Of a stretch of 64,000 nucleotides of DNA, positions 1 through 8,847 are shown in pieces. Position numbers and translations under genes: made by a program. How positions within the stretch are numbered: the stretch's first letter is position 1; each line of letters starts with the position of its first letter. Source of the DNA: an uncultured Christensenella sp. (GTDB lineage: Bacteria; Bacillota; Clostridia; Christensenellales; CAG-917). A model generated the notes under the pieces. The model saw nothing but the letters and a program-made list of their open reading frames with translations, was not told the DNA's origin and did not search any database. Location of the stretch: positions 1 through 64,000 of the forward strand of contig CAJTQT010000005.1 of the NCBI GenBank assembly GCA_910578325.1, read 5' to 3'.

Positions 1-47
1 ATCAATACCACGAAGTGGTCGCGCCCTGCACGCGCTGAACTTTCTCT

Positions 48-222
48 ATCAGAGTATTCGTCGTGGATACTCTCGCTCGGACTGTTAAAATTATAAAACC
101 GCGCTATTTGGATGCAGTGCGCGAAAACGGCTATTTTCAGGACTGCATAGTGTACATAGCGGTACACGACAGAACTGAAAATAGCCGTTGACAATGCAAT
201 GCGCCAAATAGCGCGGTTTTAT
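48..222. repeat. Long palindromic element A
   Basis: A nested inverted repeat. The outer arms are perfect 19-mers (93-111 and 204-222, core AACCGCGCTATTTGG). The middle arms are perfect 15-mers (126-140 and 175-189). The centre has GTGTAC/GTACAC (150-155, 162-167). A close relative (element B) lies at 39063-39218 with the same outer arms, centre and left flank but different middle arms. The flank 48-66 is also similar to 34038-34056. The right outer arm supplies the TAA stop of the minus-strand gene that follows. It could act as a terminator, a structured RNA or a non-autonomous mobile repeat; the sequence alone does not decide. Confidence 0.85.
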
Positions 223-1172
223 TTGATTATTTCTCCCGTACGTGCCGACTGATATATCATCCAGTATCCGTCCATCTCGTTATCCGAACCGACAGGGAGC
301 CAAACGCACATATTTTCGAGTTCGGGCGGACAGCGGCGCGCGCTTCCGTCGGACACGGGGTACTGCGGCACTCCGTAACATATATATGACGGCTCGCTCT
401 CATCGTAGAGCAACCCGACGACGTAAAATCCGTCTACGGCGTCCACTCTCACCCATTTGGAATTCGGAACGGTGTCGCCGAGCAACTTATCTTCGGGATA
501 GCAAATAAACATTTCGTCTATCTGCGGTTTTATTGCGTAATAAAAATTGTTTCCGTCGTATTTTGTCCAGTCTCCGAGCGGATTGACTCCCGCCGATACG
601 TTTGCGCCCACATACGCTTTCTTTTCCTTCGCCGAGTCCTTAGGCTGTTCGCAAACTTCCGCCGATTGTTGCTCCGCTTGCTCTGCATCGGCATTACAGT
701 CCTTGTTGCATTCGCAATTTTTGCCGTCTTCCGCACAGGCGCATCGTGTCACGCCGGTTTGCTCGGGTTGACGGACTTTACATTCGCAAACGCGTTCTTC
801 GGTCATTTTTACATTATTTTTTTGGGCGGATACTTTTGCTTTTTCCGCGGCGCAGTCACGCGCCCACGCCTCGATTCTGGCAAGCATTTCGCTCTTCACG
901 CCTCTGCCGCCGAACATCGTAAGCGAACTCGATCTCAACACGCAGCCCGTATCGCTATTTGCACAAAAAGGCACTTCAACCTCGCAATTTACATCGTTAA
1001 GCGGTATTTGTGCAATATTTTCACCTATCAGATAGAGAGATGCTCCCGACGGACGGAAGTCCAGCGAACAACTCACGCGCGCGCGGTTATCCTTTCCCGC
1101 AACGCCCGCAATTTTGACTACGCCCTTATGTCCGCCGCCGTTTAAAACTATTATTTCCTTTCTTACAGCCAT
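219..1172 (-). CDS. Hypothetical protein, Cys-rich centre
   Basis: 317 aa with a good ribosome site (AGAGGTGA) six bases before ATG. The N-terminal ~110 residues contain a Gly-rich stretch (VLNGGGHKG) and read like a compact beta-rich domain. The centre (about 125-165) is rich in Cys, Glu and Gln (CECKV, CACAEDGKNCECNKDC) and is probably disordered or metal-binding. The C-terminal ~110 residues (FYYAIKPQIDEMFICYP to WMIYQSARTGE) are rich in aromatics and form a second domain. No signal peptide or membrane segment is seen. I do not recognise the family. Its stop codon lies in the outer arm of the adjacent palindromic element. Confidence 0.8.
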   Translation of the reverse strand: MAVRKEIIVLNGGGHKGVVKIAGVAGKDNRARVSCSLDFRPSGASLYLIGENIAQIPLNDVNCEVEVPFCANSDTGCVLRSSSLTMFGGRGVKSEMLARIEAWARDCAAEKAKVSAQKNNVKMTEERVCECKVRQPEQTGVTRCACAEDGKNCECNKDCNADAEQAEQQSAEVCEQPKDSAKEKKAYVGANVSAGVNPLGDWTKYDGNNFYYAIKPQIDEMFICYPEDKLLGDTVPNSKWVRVDAVDGFYVVGLLYDESEPSYICYGVPQYPVSDGSARRCPPELENMCVWLPVGSDNEMDGYWMIYQSARTGEIIK

Positions 1173-1217
1173 ATTTCACCTCTTACAGAAGATATGCGGC
1201 AAACACGTTTTTAATAA

Positions 1218-1241
1218 CAAAAAAACCGCCCGTCGGGCGGT
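1218..1241 (-). terminator. Rho-independent terminator after rsmA
   Basis: The stem CCGCCC/GGGCGG (1226-1240, loop GTC) is followed on the minus strand by a T run (1218-1225). It lies 30 bases past the rsmA stop. Confidence 0.85.
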
Positions 1242-1270
1242 CAAAGCATTCAAAAAGTTGAACGCTGCCA

Positions 1271-2101
1271 TTATCTAAATTGATACGAAAGCCTGATATA
1301 ATCGTCAAGCGAAAGCACTTCTCCTCTCACCATCGGTTCGAATCCCGCCGCTTTTAATCTGTCAGCGGCAGTCTGCTTGTCTATGCCGAACGCCGCGCTT
1401 AGATTGTTTGCAAGTGTTTTTCTTCTCATCGCAAATGCCGAGCGGACGAGTTTACGTATAAGAGGCAAATTCTCGTTTTCGAGTTTTTTTCTGTCGACGT
1501 CTATCCGCACCACCGCGCTGTCCACGTTCGGCACGGGATAAAACATATTCCTGTTCACCCTTCTCGTAACGACCGCCTCTCCGCACATCCGGATTGCAAG
1601 CGTTATCGCGGCGTAATCGGGAGTATTCGGTTTTGCGACGAATCTGTCCGCAACCTCCTGCTGCACCATAACCGTCAGACTTTCAACGTCAAGTCCGCTT
1701 TCGAGAAACCGCATCACCAGCGGCGTCGTAATATAATAGGGCAGGTTTGCCACCACCTTAAATTTGCCGTCAACAAATCGGCGTATGGCGTCGTCCGACA
1801 TTTTCATAACGTCGCGAAACACCACTTCGGCATTGTCAACTCCTTTGAGAGAAAGAGCGAGAACGCTTTGCAAGTTTTCGTCGACCTCGAAAGACACCAC
1901 CCTCTTTGCGACCGCGGCGATAGCGCGGGTGAGCGTTCCGCCTCCCGTGCCTATTTCCACAACTACGTCGTCGCCTGTAACTCCGCTGTCCGCCACGATA
2001 GCGTCCAACAGGTTTTTGTCGGAAATAAAATTCTGACCGAGCGATTTATTGAATCTGAAACCGCTGTCCGCAATTATATCTTTAAGGTTGATATTTTCCA
2101 T
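1271..2101 (-). CDS. rsmA: 16S rRNA (adenine(1518)-N6/adenine(1519)-N6)-dimethyltransferase
   Basis: RsmA/KsgA dimethylates two adjacent adenines in the 3' hairpin of 16S rRNA late in 30S assembly, using S-adenosylmethionine. Visible marks are GQNF (residues 22-25), the SAM-binding loop EIGTGGGTLT (49-58) and the catalytic NLPYY (119-123), all at normal spacing. The 276-aa length is normal. An upstream in-frame extension exists to 2224, but GAGG lies just before the ATG at 2101 and the homologous domain begins there, so I use that start. It follows metG, tatD and a radical SAM gene on the same strand, with a terminator between it and the radical SAM gene, so it probably has its own promoter. 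Confidence 0.95.
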   Translation of the reverse strand: MENINLKDIIADSGFRFNKSLGQNFISDKNLLDAIVADSGVTGDDVVVEIGTGGGTLTRAIAAVAKRVVSFEVDENLQSVLALSLKGVDNAEVVFRDVMKMSDDAIRRFVDGKFKVVANLPYYITTPLVMRFLESGLDVESLTVMVQQEVADRFVAKPNTPDYAAITLAIRMCGEAVVTRRVNRNMFYPVPNVDSAVVRIDVDRKKLENENLPLIRKLVRSAFAMRRKTLANNLSAAFGIDKQTAADRLKAAGFEPMVRGEVLSLDDYIRLSYQFR

Positions 2102-2203
2102 AATTCCTCGATTGAAAAAATTTTTCCGTAATTTGCGTATAAACTGTGCAATACTGCGCAACCTACTATCGTACGGAAGACGATAAATCCAAAGTACGAA
2201 AGG

Positions 2204-2245
2204 AAAAAACGGAAGTTCAGGCAAAAGCCGAACTTCCGTTTTGCT
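2204..2245. terminator. Terminator between radical SAM gene and rsmA
   Basis: A strong stem AAAACGGAAGTTC (2207-2219) pairs with GAACTTCCGTTTT (2230-2242). On the minus strand it ends in CCGTTTTTT, about 45 bases past the stop of the radical SAM gene. Confidence 0.8.
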
Positions 2246-2287
2246 TTTGCATCGGTTATAACAGTGCGCCGTCGGCGGCTGTTAATT

Positions 2288-2905
2288 TCAGTACTGCGTG
2301 TCCTCGTATATGGTTGCGCGCACCCTGAATTTCGCGCCGGTGCTCTCCACCACTTTCGCACAGGCGGCAATTTCTTCCTCGCCGATAAAATCCACAACGC
2401 TCATAGTCGTATCGATTCCATGCGAAACGCAGTCCTTTGCAAATTTCAGCATCGCGTAAAAGGCGTCTTTGCCGTATTTACTGCGGCAGATTTCGTCATA
2501 ACCTTCCGCTGTCGAAGCGTTTAAGGATATGGACACGCAATCCACGTACGGCGCAATGAGTTTTGCAACGTCGTCTCGGTTGTTGATCAAATTTGCAAGT
2601 CCGTTTGTATTGAGTCTTATTTTACATCCCTTTGCTTTGAGATACGGTCCTATCTGCGACATAACGGAAAGATTACAGGTCGGCTCGCCGAAGCCGCAGA
2701 ACACCACCTCGTCGTATTTAGACAACGGATACAGCGCGATATCCTCTTTAAGTTCGTTTATCGTCGGCTCTTTGAGCAACCACAGTTTATTGCCGTTTAC
2801 GCCGTCTTTGAATTGACGTATGCAAAACTCGCAGTTGTTCGGACATCTGTTGGTTATATTGAGATATAGGCTGTCGCCGAATTCATACACGTAATTATTT
2901 GTCAT
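2288..2905 (-). CDS. TatD-linked radical SAM protein
   Basis: 205 aa. The radical SAM cysteines are at 21, 25 and 28 (CPNNCEFC). The SAM-contacting GFGEPT motif and a shortened beta/alpha barrel follow. The protein is as short as the known family of small radical SAM proteins encoded next to tatD, and tatD is indeed the next gene upstream on the same strand (start of this gene 118 bases after the tatD stop). No auxiliary iron-sulfur cysteine cluster is seen at the C-terminus. The substrate is unknown. In Bacillus the gene between tatD and ksgA is rnmV; here this gene takes that place. The ribosome site is a modest GAAGG. Confidence 0.85.
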   Translation of the reverse strand: MTNNYVYEFGDSLYLNITNRCPNNCEFCIRQFKDGVNGNKLWLLKEPTINELKEDIALYPLSKYDEVVFCGFGEPTCNLSVMSQIGPYLKAKGCKIRLNTNGLANLINNRDDVAKLIAPYVDCVSISLNASTAEGYDEICRSKYGKDAFYAMLKFAKDCVSHGIDTTMSVVDFIGEEEIAACAKVVESTGAKFRVRATIYEDTQY

Positions 2906-3022
2906 ATTACCGCCTTCGCCGCGCTGATGCGCTACTAAGATTGAGAGTCTGCGCCGTCGCCGACCTCTCGTTAAGCATTCTCAAAAAATATGCAAATTGC
3001 ACAAAATATAATGTTTATCGCA

Positions 3023-3796
3023 TCAATTCATGCGTATAAACAGGCGTTTTGCATTTTTCGAAGTAATTTGTTCTATATCCGATCTGCTCAGTCCGAGCAC
3101 TTCCGCCGCCTTATCCGCAACAAGCGAAACATACTCGGGACGGTTGATTTTTCCGCGGTGCGGGACGGGAGTCATATAAGGACAGTCCGTTTCCAAAAGC
3201 AGTCTTTCAATCGGAACGCTCTTCAATGCTTCTATATTGTGTCTGGCATTGTTGAACGTAATTGCGCCGCCGAATGCGAAATACGCGTCCAGTTCGCCGA
3301 AGATTTTTACAAATTCCGCCGAGCCCGAATAACAGTGCAAAAGCACACCGTTATTGAGATATCGCCGAGCCTCGAACAGAATTTGCCGCGCGTCCTCGTA
3401 CGCCTCGCGTATATGCAGCACAACGGGAAGTCCCAGCGTATCCGCAAGTTCCAACTGTTCTCTGAACGCGCCTTTCTGTATCGCGCGCGGACTCAGGTCA
3501 TAATGATAATCAAGACCGATTTCGCCGATTGCCACGACTTTACGGGACGACGACAGTGTGGCAATGCGCTCGTACTTATCGTAATCGGCGGTTGTAGCGT
3601 CGTGCGGGTGAATTCCGATTGCGGCGTAAATGCTTTCGTATTTTTGCGCAAGTTCAACCGCCGTTTCGCTCGACGGCATATCGTATCCGACGCACACCGC
3701 GCTCTCGATGCCGCATTCGGGAAAAGCCGAAACAATGCTTTCAACCTCGGGCAACAGTTTTTCGTCGTTCAGGTGGCAATGAGTGTCTATAAGCAT
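3023..3796 (-). CDS. tatD: TatD family metal-dependent deoxyribonuclease
   Basis: 257 aa, the usual length. Metal ligands and catalytic motifs are in order: DTHCHL near the N-terminus (His6, His8), GEIGLDYHYD, HIREAYEDA, HCYSGS and ETDCPYMTP. This is the TIM-barrel metallohydrolase fold of TatD/YabD, a 3'-5' DNase linked to DNA repair or quality control. Its ATG begins one base after the metG TGA (TGA-T-ATG), so the two genes are translationally coupled. The metG-tatD pair is conserved in Firmicutes. Confidence 0.93.
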   Translation of the reverse strand: MLIDTHCHLNDEKLLPEVESIVSAFPECGIESAVCVGYDMPSSETAVELAQKYESIYAAIGIHPHDATTADYDKYERIATLSSSRKVVAIGEIGLDYHYDLSPRAIQKGAFREQLELADTLGLPVVLHIREAYEDARQILFEARRYLNNGVLLHCYSGSAEFVKIFGELDAYFAFGGAITFNNARHNIEALKSVPIERLLLETDCPYMTPVPHRGKINRPEYVSLVADKAAEVLGLSRSDIEQITSKNAKRLFIRMN

Positions 3797-3797
3797 A

Positions 3798-5807
3798 TCA
3801 TCTCACCGTACTGCCGCTCGACACAGTTTTTTCGGGAGAAACGAGTACTACTCTTTCTCCGTCTTCCGTCTGTTCGCAAGCGCAAAGCAGCATTCCCTGA
3901 CTCTCAATTCCGCGCAGTTTTGCGGGTTTTAGATTGCTGACCACAACGACGCGTTTGCCTACGGTCTCCTCGGGAGTATAAAACTTTGCAATGCCGCTTA
4001 CGATCGTGCGCGTTTCTTCGCCGATTTTAACGGTGAATTTAAGAAGTTTATCCGCCTTTTCGACTTTTTCGGCTGTAATAATTTCTCCGACGCGCAACTG
4101 AACCTTTGCAAAATCTTCGATTGCTATCTCGTTTATCTCAACGGTATTGTCCATATTCCTGTCCTTATCCTTTTTAGGTTTATCATTTTTTTTAGTCTGC
4201 GGATTTTCGCAGTCGCTTTGAACCTCGTCGGCAATCAGTCCCTTTGCTTTAATCTGCGCCATAATCTTTTCGCCGTCAAGCCTTGCAAAGAGGTGAACGG
4301 GATTCTCGCAAACTTTAACATCGCCGAGCAAGCCGAACTTATCCAGATCGCAGTATTCTCTTTCCGCCGCCCCGCATTGCGCGATTGCAAGAGCCGCGCT
4401 CTTCGGAATAAACGGAATCAGCATACTCGAACAAATGACAATAGTTTCGGTGAGGTTGTACAGCACCGTCGCAAGCCTGTCTTTTTTATCCGCGTCCTTT
4501 GCGAGCACCCATGGCATAGTTTCGTCAATATACTTATTGGCGCGGCGTAAGACAGTCAGAATCTCTCCGAGCGCGTCCGCGACTCTGAATTCGTCGAGGT
4601 TGTCGAACACGCGTTTTCTCAAACCCGAAACCGCGGCTTTGAGTTCTTTGTCGAAAGGCTCTTCGCACACGTCGGAATTGTGGACCTGCCCGCCGAAATA
4701 CTTGTTGCTCATCGCGACCGTACGCTGTACAAGGTTGCCGTATACGTTGACGAGTTCGCTGTTTATCACGTCTATGACCGACTCCCAACTTATCGTTCCG
4801 TCGTTGTCGAACGGCATCTGCCCGAGCAGATAATATCTGACCGCGTCCACTCCGAATACGTCCGCCAAATCGTCGGCATAAATGACGTTGCCTTTTGATT
4901 TGGACATTTTTCCGCCGTCCTGCAACAGCCACGGATGGCCGTAAATACGTTTGGGAAGCGGCAGCCCGAGAGCCATAAGAAATATCGGCCAGTATATAAC
5001 ATGGAAGCGCACAATGTCCTTTCCGATTATATGCAAATCCGCGGGCCACTGTTTTTTAAACTGCTCGGATCCATCTCCGCCGCAGTCGTAGCCTACGCCT
5101 GTGATATAGTTAGTAAGCGCGTCGAGCCAGACGTATACGACGTGCTTTTTATCAAACGATACGGGAATTCCCCACTTGAAAGAGGTGCGCGATACGCACA
5201 AATCCTGCAACCCCGGCTTCAAGAAGTTGTTGACCATTTCGTTTTTACGCGAAATCGGCGTGATGAAATCGGGATGCTCCTCGTAATAGCGCGTAAGCCT
5301 GTCGCTGTACTTGCTCATCGCAAAGAAATATGCCTCTTCTTCCGCCTCGTGCACTTCGCGTCCGCAATCGGGGCACTTTCCGTCCACAAGTTGACTTTCC
5401 GTCCAGAACGACTCGCAGGGAGTGCAGTAGTGTCCCTTATACGAACCCTTGTATATATCGCCCTGCTTGTACAGTTTTTCAAAAATCTTCTGCACCTGCT
5501 TTTCGTGCTCGGAATCGGTTGTCCGCATAAACTTATCATATGTCGTATCCATCAAATCCCAGATACGTTTGATATCATCGGCTACACCGTCAACGAATTT
5601 CTGCGGCGAAACGCCCGCGGCATTCGCTTTGAGTTCGATTTTCTCGCCGTGCTCGTCGGTACCCGTCTGAAAGTGCACGTCGTAACCCTGCATACGCTTC
5701 GCGCGAGCGATGAGGTCGGCAAGCACGATTTCGTACGTGTTTCCTATATGCGGCTTTCCCGACGTATAGGTGATAGCGGTCGTAAGATAAAATTTCTGCT
5801 TTTCCAT
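3798..5807 (-). CDS. metG: Methionyl-tRNA synthetase with C-terminal tRNA-binding domain
   Basis: 669 aa. Class I signatures are PHIGN (19-23) and KMSKS (300-304). A zinc knuckle has Cys128, Cys131, Cys145 and Cys148. After the anticodon-binding helical domain comes a lysine-rich linker (KKNDKPKKDKDR, about residue 550). It is followed by an EMAPII/Trbp111-like OB fold (about 565-669) that dimerises and adds tRNA affinity. The start is supported by GGAAGGA before the ATG. First gene of metG-tatD. No T-box leader is visible in the 250 bases upstream. Confidence 0.96.
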   Translation of the reverse strand: MEKQKFYLTTAITYTSGKPHIGNTYEIVLADLIARAKRMQGYDVHFQTGTDEHGEKIELKANAAGVSPQKFVDGVADDIKRIWDLMDTTYDKFMRTTDSEHEKQVQKIFEKLYKQGDIYKGSYKGHYCTPCESFWTESQLVDGKCPDCGREVHEAEEEAYFFAMSKYSDRLTRYYEEHPDFITPISRKNEMVNNFLKPGLQDLCVSRTSFKWGIPVSFDKKHVVYVWLDALTNYITGVGYDCGGDGSEQFKKQWPADLHIIGKDIVRFHVIYWPIFLMALGLPLPKRIYGHPWLLQDGGKMSKSKGNVIYADDLADVFGVDAVRYYLLGQMPFDNDGTISWESVIDVINSELVNVYGNLVQRTVAMSNKYFGGQVHNSDVCEEPFDKELKAAVSGLRKRVFDNLDEFRVADALGEILTVLRRANKYIDETMPWVLAKDADKKDRLATVLYNLTETIVICSSMLIPFIPKSAALAIAQCGAAEREYCDLDKFGLLGDVKVCENPVHLFARLDGEKIMAQIKAKGLIADEVQSDCENPQTKKNDKPKKDKDRNMDNTVEINEIAIEDFAKVQLRVGEIITAEKVEKADKLLKFTVKIGEETRTIVSGIAKFYTPEETVGKRVVVVSNLKPAKLRGIESQGMLLCACEQTEDGERVVLVSPEKTVSSGSTVR

Positions 5808-5864
5808 ATATTCCTTCCTGACAATTAGGATTTATCTTCCACATTACGGTCTAATTATTATAAA

Positions 5865-5920
5865 ACTTTATTTACATTTTGTAAATGAAATATAAGTCAT
5901 CTAAATTCAACCGGGTTGAT
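5865..5920. promoter_or_regulatory. Two small palindromes between metG and spmA
   Basis: ATTTAC-N5-GTAAAT (5870-5886) and TCAACC-G-GGTTGA (5907-5919) lie in the 267-base gap between divergent metG and spmA. Both are the size of regulator operators. No known motif is recognised, so the assignment is tentative. Confidence 0.3.
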
Positions 5921-6068
5921 TTATTTGCCGTTTGTCCGCAATTCGATTCCGGCAGTAATCGAATTGCCGATAATAAAAAAATTTCGATGATAAATACAAT
6001 CAATGAAAATATGTTTTGCAGATAACGCCGCGGCATAACCGCAACTCATAATTCACCGCAACAAAAAA

Positions 6069-6080
6069 TATAATTTGGAT
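6069..6080 (+). promoter_or_regulatory. -10 box immediately before spmA
   Basis: A consensus TATAAT (6069-6074) ends six bases before the ATG at 6081. No ribosome site is present, so the mRNA would begin at or next to the start codon. No clear -35 is visible, so a sporulation sigma factor or an activator may be involved. Confidence 0.45.
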
Positions 6081-6749
6081 ATGAACGTGGCATTCACCGC
6101 ACTTACGCTCATATCGCTTGTGCTTCTCACCATCGTATCGCCTGCGACGGCGTTTCCGACAATGCTTCAAGGCGTAATGAATGCCATTACACTCATACTC
6201 AAATTATGCGCGATATACTCCGTGTGGCTGTCCGTGCTGAAAATGATGCAGGCGACCGCGCTGGACAAAAAACTGTCCCGCATTTTGCGCCCTCTTATCA
6301 AACGGCTTTTCAAAAACGAGAGCGATGAAACTTATCAGTGGATTTCCGTCAATCTCGCAGGCAATATGCTGGGAATGGGCGGAGTCGCAACACCCGCGGG
6401 AATCAAGGCGATGCAGTCGATGGCAACGCCGGAACAGACAGTGGCAAGCAATAATATGATTCTGCTGCTTATCATCAACGCAACGTCGATACAACTCATT
6501 CCCGCGACCGTCATCGCAATACGCGCCACCGCAGGCAGCGCGGACGCGTCATCCATATTTCTGCCCACTCTGATTTCGACCGCCGTATCCACGATAAGCG
6601 GCGTGATTCTTTGCAAAGTATTTTCTCTTACCGATAAGAAAAAAGACGGCAAAAATGAGCAAAACAGCATTTCTCCTATACATAAACAGCCGTTAAACAA
6701 AGGATTTTGCAAAATAAAGCCGTCAATGCACCGAGGTAACAACAGATGA
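6081..6749 (+). CDS. spmA: Spore maturation protein A
   Basis: 222 aa from ATG; a TTG two codons upstream (6075) is an alternative. It is an integral membrane protein with several hydrophobic helices and the nucleoside-recognition (Gate) motif region NLAGNMLGMGGVATPAGIKA. In Bacillus, SpmA and SpmB are needed for full dehydration of the spore core. The C-terminal ~35 residues (from about KDGKNEQNSIS) are polar and longer than in Bacillus SpmA. The gene overlaps spmB by ATGA, so the two are translated together. No Shine-Dalgarno sequence precedes the start. Confidence 0.88.
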   Translation: MNVAFTALTLISLVLLTIVSPATAFPTMLQGVMNAITLILKLCAIYSVWLSVLKMMQATALDKKLSRILRPLIKRLFKNESDETYQWISVNLAGNMLGMGGVATPAGIKAMQSMATPEQTVASNNMILLLIINATSIQLIPATVIAIRATAGSADASSIFLPTLISTAVSTISGVILCKVFSLTDKKKDGKNEQNSISPIHKQPLNKGFCKIKPSMHRGNNR

Positions 6750-7252
6750 GCGTCTTTATTCTTCCCGTCATTTTAATTGTCCTGCTTATAATCTGTATAA
6801 TAAAAAAAGTCAAGGTGTACGACTGTTTTCTGGAAGGCACAAAGGACAGTCTGAGCCTCATAAAAAGTATATTTCCATACGTCGCGTCTATATTTGTCTG
6901 TATAGAACTTTTCAAGGCAAGCGGACTGTCGGCAACCGTTTCGGGCTGGCTTGCAAAACCGCTCTCGTATCTCGGGATCCCGTCCGAAATAACCGAAATT
7001 ATATTACTGGTTCCTCTGTCGGGAAACGGCACTATCGCGCTTTTGGAAAGCATCATAAACGACTGCGGAGTGGACAGTTATCCTGCGCGGTGCGCCGCCG
7101 TAATCGCGGGCGCGACAGAGACAATTTTCTACATTTCGGCGGTTTACTTTTCTGCCTGCAAAGTGCGTAAACTGCGTTACGCCATCCCCGTTGCGATATT
7201 CTGCACTCTGCTCGGCACCGTCGTCGCCTGCGCGCTCTGCCGCATTATGTAG
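6746..7252 (+). CDS. spmB: Spore maturation protein B
   Basis: 168 aa, a second Gate-type membrane protein paired with SpmA. It has about four to five hydrophobic segments. The conserved region LLVPLSGNGTIALLES and the later ATETIFYISAVYF match SpmB. It overlaps the end of spmA by four bases. The pair argues that this organism makes heat-resistant spores. Confidence 0.9.
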   Translation: MSVFILPVILIVLLIICIIKKVKVYDCFLEGTKDSLSLIKSIFPYVASIFVCIELFKASGLSATVSGWLAKPLSYLGIPSEITEIILLVPLSGNGTIALLESIINDCGVDSYPARCAAVIAGATETIFYISAVYFSACKVRKLRYAIPVAIFCTLLGTVVACALCRIM

Positions 7253-7301
7253 CGCGGTTAAAAACATAATTTGAGATTTTTCATATTTAATACGGCGCAA
7301 T

Positions 7302-7324
7302 AAAAAAGGACGGGGGTTCCGTCC
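7302..7324 (-). terminator. Terminator after NUDIX gene
   Basis: GGACGG (7308-7313) pairs with CCGTCC (7319-7324). On the minus strand it is followed by TTTTTT (7302-7307). Confidence 0.8.
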
Positions 7325-7333
7325 CTAATCCGT

Positions 7334-7885
7334 TTATTTCGAGTTTTCAAGCATATATCGCATAACGGCGTAACAGGTTTTTCCGTCGCGTATTTCCCCG
7401 CGCATAATCCTGTCGTACACCTCGTTTAACGGCACTCTCTCCACTTGCAGAAACTCGCCCTCGTCAAGATGCATTTTGCTCGGTTTCAGCCCTTTTGCCA
7501 AAAACACGTACAAATGCTCGTCGGTATATCCCGGAGTGGGATAAATCAATCCGAACGGATGGATTTCGACAGCGGCAAGTCCCGTTTCCTCTTCGAGTTC
7601 CCTACGGGCGGTGACGGCCGGTTCTTCGCCCTCTTCGAGTTTGCCTGCGGGGATTTCGAGAAGTTCCTCCCTGTACGGATATCTGAACTGCCGCACAAGG
7701 TACACGCAGTTTTCGCCGTCGATTGCGAGTATTGACGCGCCGCCCCTATGGTGCACGTATTCGCGTTTTGCAGGCTTTCCGTCGGGCAGTTTTATGTCGT
7801 CCACTCGCAGTGAGATTATGCGCCCGTCATATAAGGTATTCGCCTGCATTTCGGTTTCAGTGAGAATCAAGTCTTTTCTTTCCAT
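7334..7885 (-). CDS. NUDIX hydrolase, ADP-ribose pyrophosphatase-like
   Basis: 183 aa from the ATG at 7885. The Nudix box is intact: GKLEEGEEPAVTARRELEEE. A proline-containing LIYPTPGYTDE segment downstream of the box is the signature of the ADP-ribose pyrophosphatase subgroup, which splits ADP-ribose into AMP and ribose 5-phosphate. A TTG-initiated extension to 7933 is possible, but the domain starts after 7885. The -10 box ends six bases before this ATG, so a leaderless mRNA is predicted. Confidence 0.9.
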   Translation of the reverse strand: MERKDLILTETEMQANTLYDGRIISLRVDDIKLPDGKPAKREYVHHRGGASILAIDGENCVYLVRQFRYPYREELLEIPAGKLEEGEEPAVTARRELEEETGLAAVEIHPFGLIYPTPGYTDEHLYVFLAKGLKPSKMHLDEGEFLQVERVPLNEVYDRIMRGEIRDGKTCYAVMRYMLENSK

Positions 7886-7891
7886 AGATAA

Positions 7892-7920
7892 ATTATATAA
7901 CAACCCGCGCGCCGATACAA
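7892..7920 (-). promoter_or_regulatory. Promoter of the NUDIX gene
   Basis: On the minus strand, TTGTAT (7915-7920) is followed after 17 bases by TATAAT (7892-7897), which ends six bases before the ATG. No ribosome site fits in between. Confidence 0.6.
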
Positions 7921-8035
7921 CCGATTGCGACAAATTACACTTTTCAAAACCTCCTGCACGTGCTATGATGTTTCAGACGGCAAAAGCGGAAATGTGCAAA
8001 AACAACCATTAGCAATACGCGGTGTGCCGCAATCG

Positions 8036-8617
8036 ATGATTATGCAAATAGACGTTTACGATTTCGATAAGACGGTAGTCCCCTACGACAGCGCAATGAA
8101 ATACTGGCACTGGTGTCTTTTGCACCGTCCGTACCTCATTCTTATACTGCCTTTTCAGGTTTTCGTAAGCCTGCTCGCGCTCCTGCGCATAATTTCGGTG
8201 CCGACGTACAAAAAATACTGCTTCCGATTCGTAAGCCTGCTCAATACGAAAAAGACCGTATCGAAATTCTGGGACAGGCATCAGAAAGACGTGTATCCTT
8301 TCTTTCTTCCCGAAAACCGCAAAAGCGGCAGGAAATGCATTGTCATAAGCGCGAGCCCCGCGTTTTTGATAGAGGAAATCGCAAAGCGACTGAAAGTGGA
8401 CTATTGCATAGCGTCAATCCACGATGAGAAAAGCGGAAAACTGGTCGGCGAAGTCTGCCGGAGAGAACAGAAAGTTGCGCGACTGCGCGCACTGCTTCCC
8501 GACGCGGAAGTTTTCGACGTGTACTCGGACAGTATCGAACACGACAGATATATCTTCGAGTTGGGTAAAACGCGCTATCTGGCAACAAAAGGCACACTTC
8601 GTGTGGTTGAAAATTAA
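8036..8617 (+). CDS. HAD-IB family phosphatase
   Basis: About 193 aa. The catalytic motif I is DVYDFDKT near the N-terminus (nucleophile and acid/base Asp). Motif II is CIVISASP, and the final acidic motif is VFDVYSDSIEHDRY. A hydrophobic stretch (residues ~25-50, LILILPFQVFVSLLALL) forms the cap and may touch the membrane, as in the SerB/PGP-like HAD-IB hydrolases. The substrate cannot be named. The start is uncertain: ATG at 8036 or 8042, with no clear ribosome site. Confidence 0.8.
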   Translation: MIMQIDVYDFDKTVVPYDSAMKYWHWCLLHRPYLILILPFQVFVSLLALLRIISVPTYKKYCFRFVSLLNTKKTVSKFWDRHQKDVYPFFLPENRKSGRKCIVISASPAFLIEEIAKRLKVDYCIASIHDEKSGKLVGEVCRREQKVARLRALLPDAEVFDVYSDSIEHDRYIFELGKTRYLATKGTLRVVEN

Positions 8618-8656
8618 AAATTTGTAACCATCGATTTCCTGCTTTTACAAATTTTT
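8616..8656 (+). terminator. AT-rich terminator after HAD gene
   Basis: AAAAATTTGTAA (8616-8627) pairs with TTACAAATTTTT (8645-8656) and runs into further T residues. Confidence 0.6.
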
Positions 8657-8847
8657 TTACGCAATTTTGGAGTATTACAAGCAAGAATTTCCATTATGCT
8701 TTATCATTTTATTTGAAATACCGAATTACAAACAATCAAAAGCAAAAAGGACAATTATTTAATGGACCTTATACAGTGATTTCCGCTGTAAATCAAGACT
8801 AATCCGTTTTTGCGTGATATATTTGGGGGAATGAAGGAGTTTGTATT

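Noticed and set aside
93..222. Element A as an integron attC site
   Set aside because: It lacks the conserved attC core sites (GTTRRRY and its complement) and extrahelical bases at the expected places; no integrase is nearby.
5808..6068. T-box or other riboswitch upstream of metG (also looked for before leuS, serS, gltX)
   Set aside because: No T-box consensus (GGTGGxACCGCG-like) is visible, and the leaders of leuS and serS are too short.
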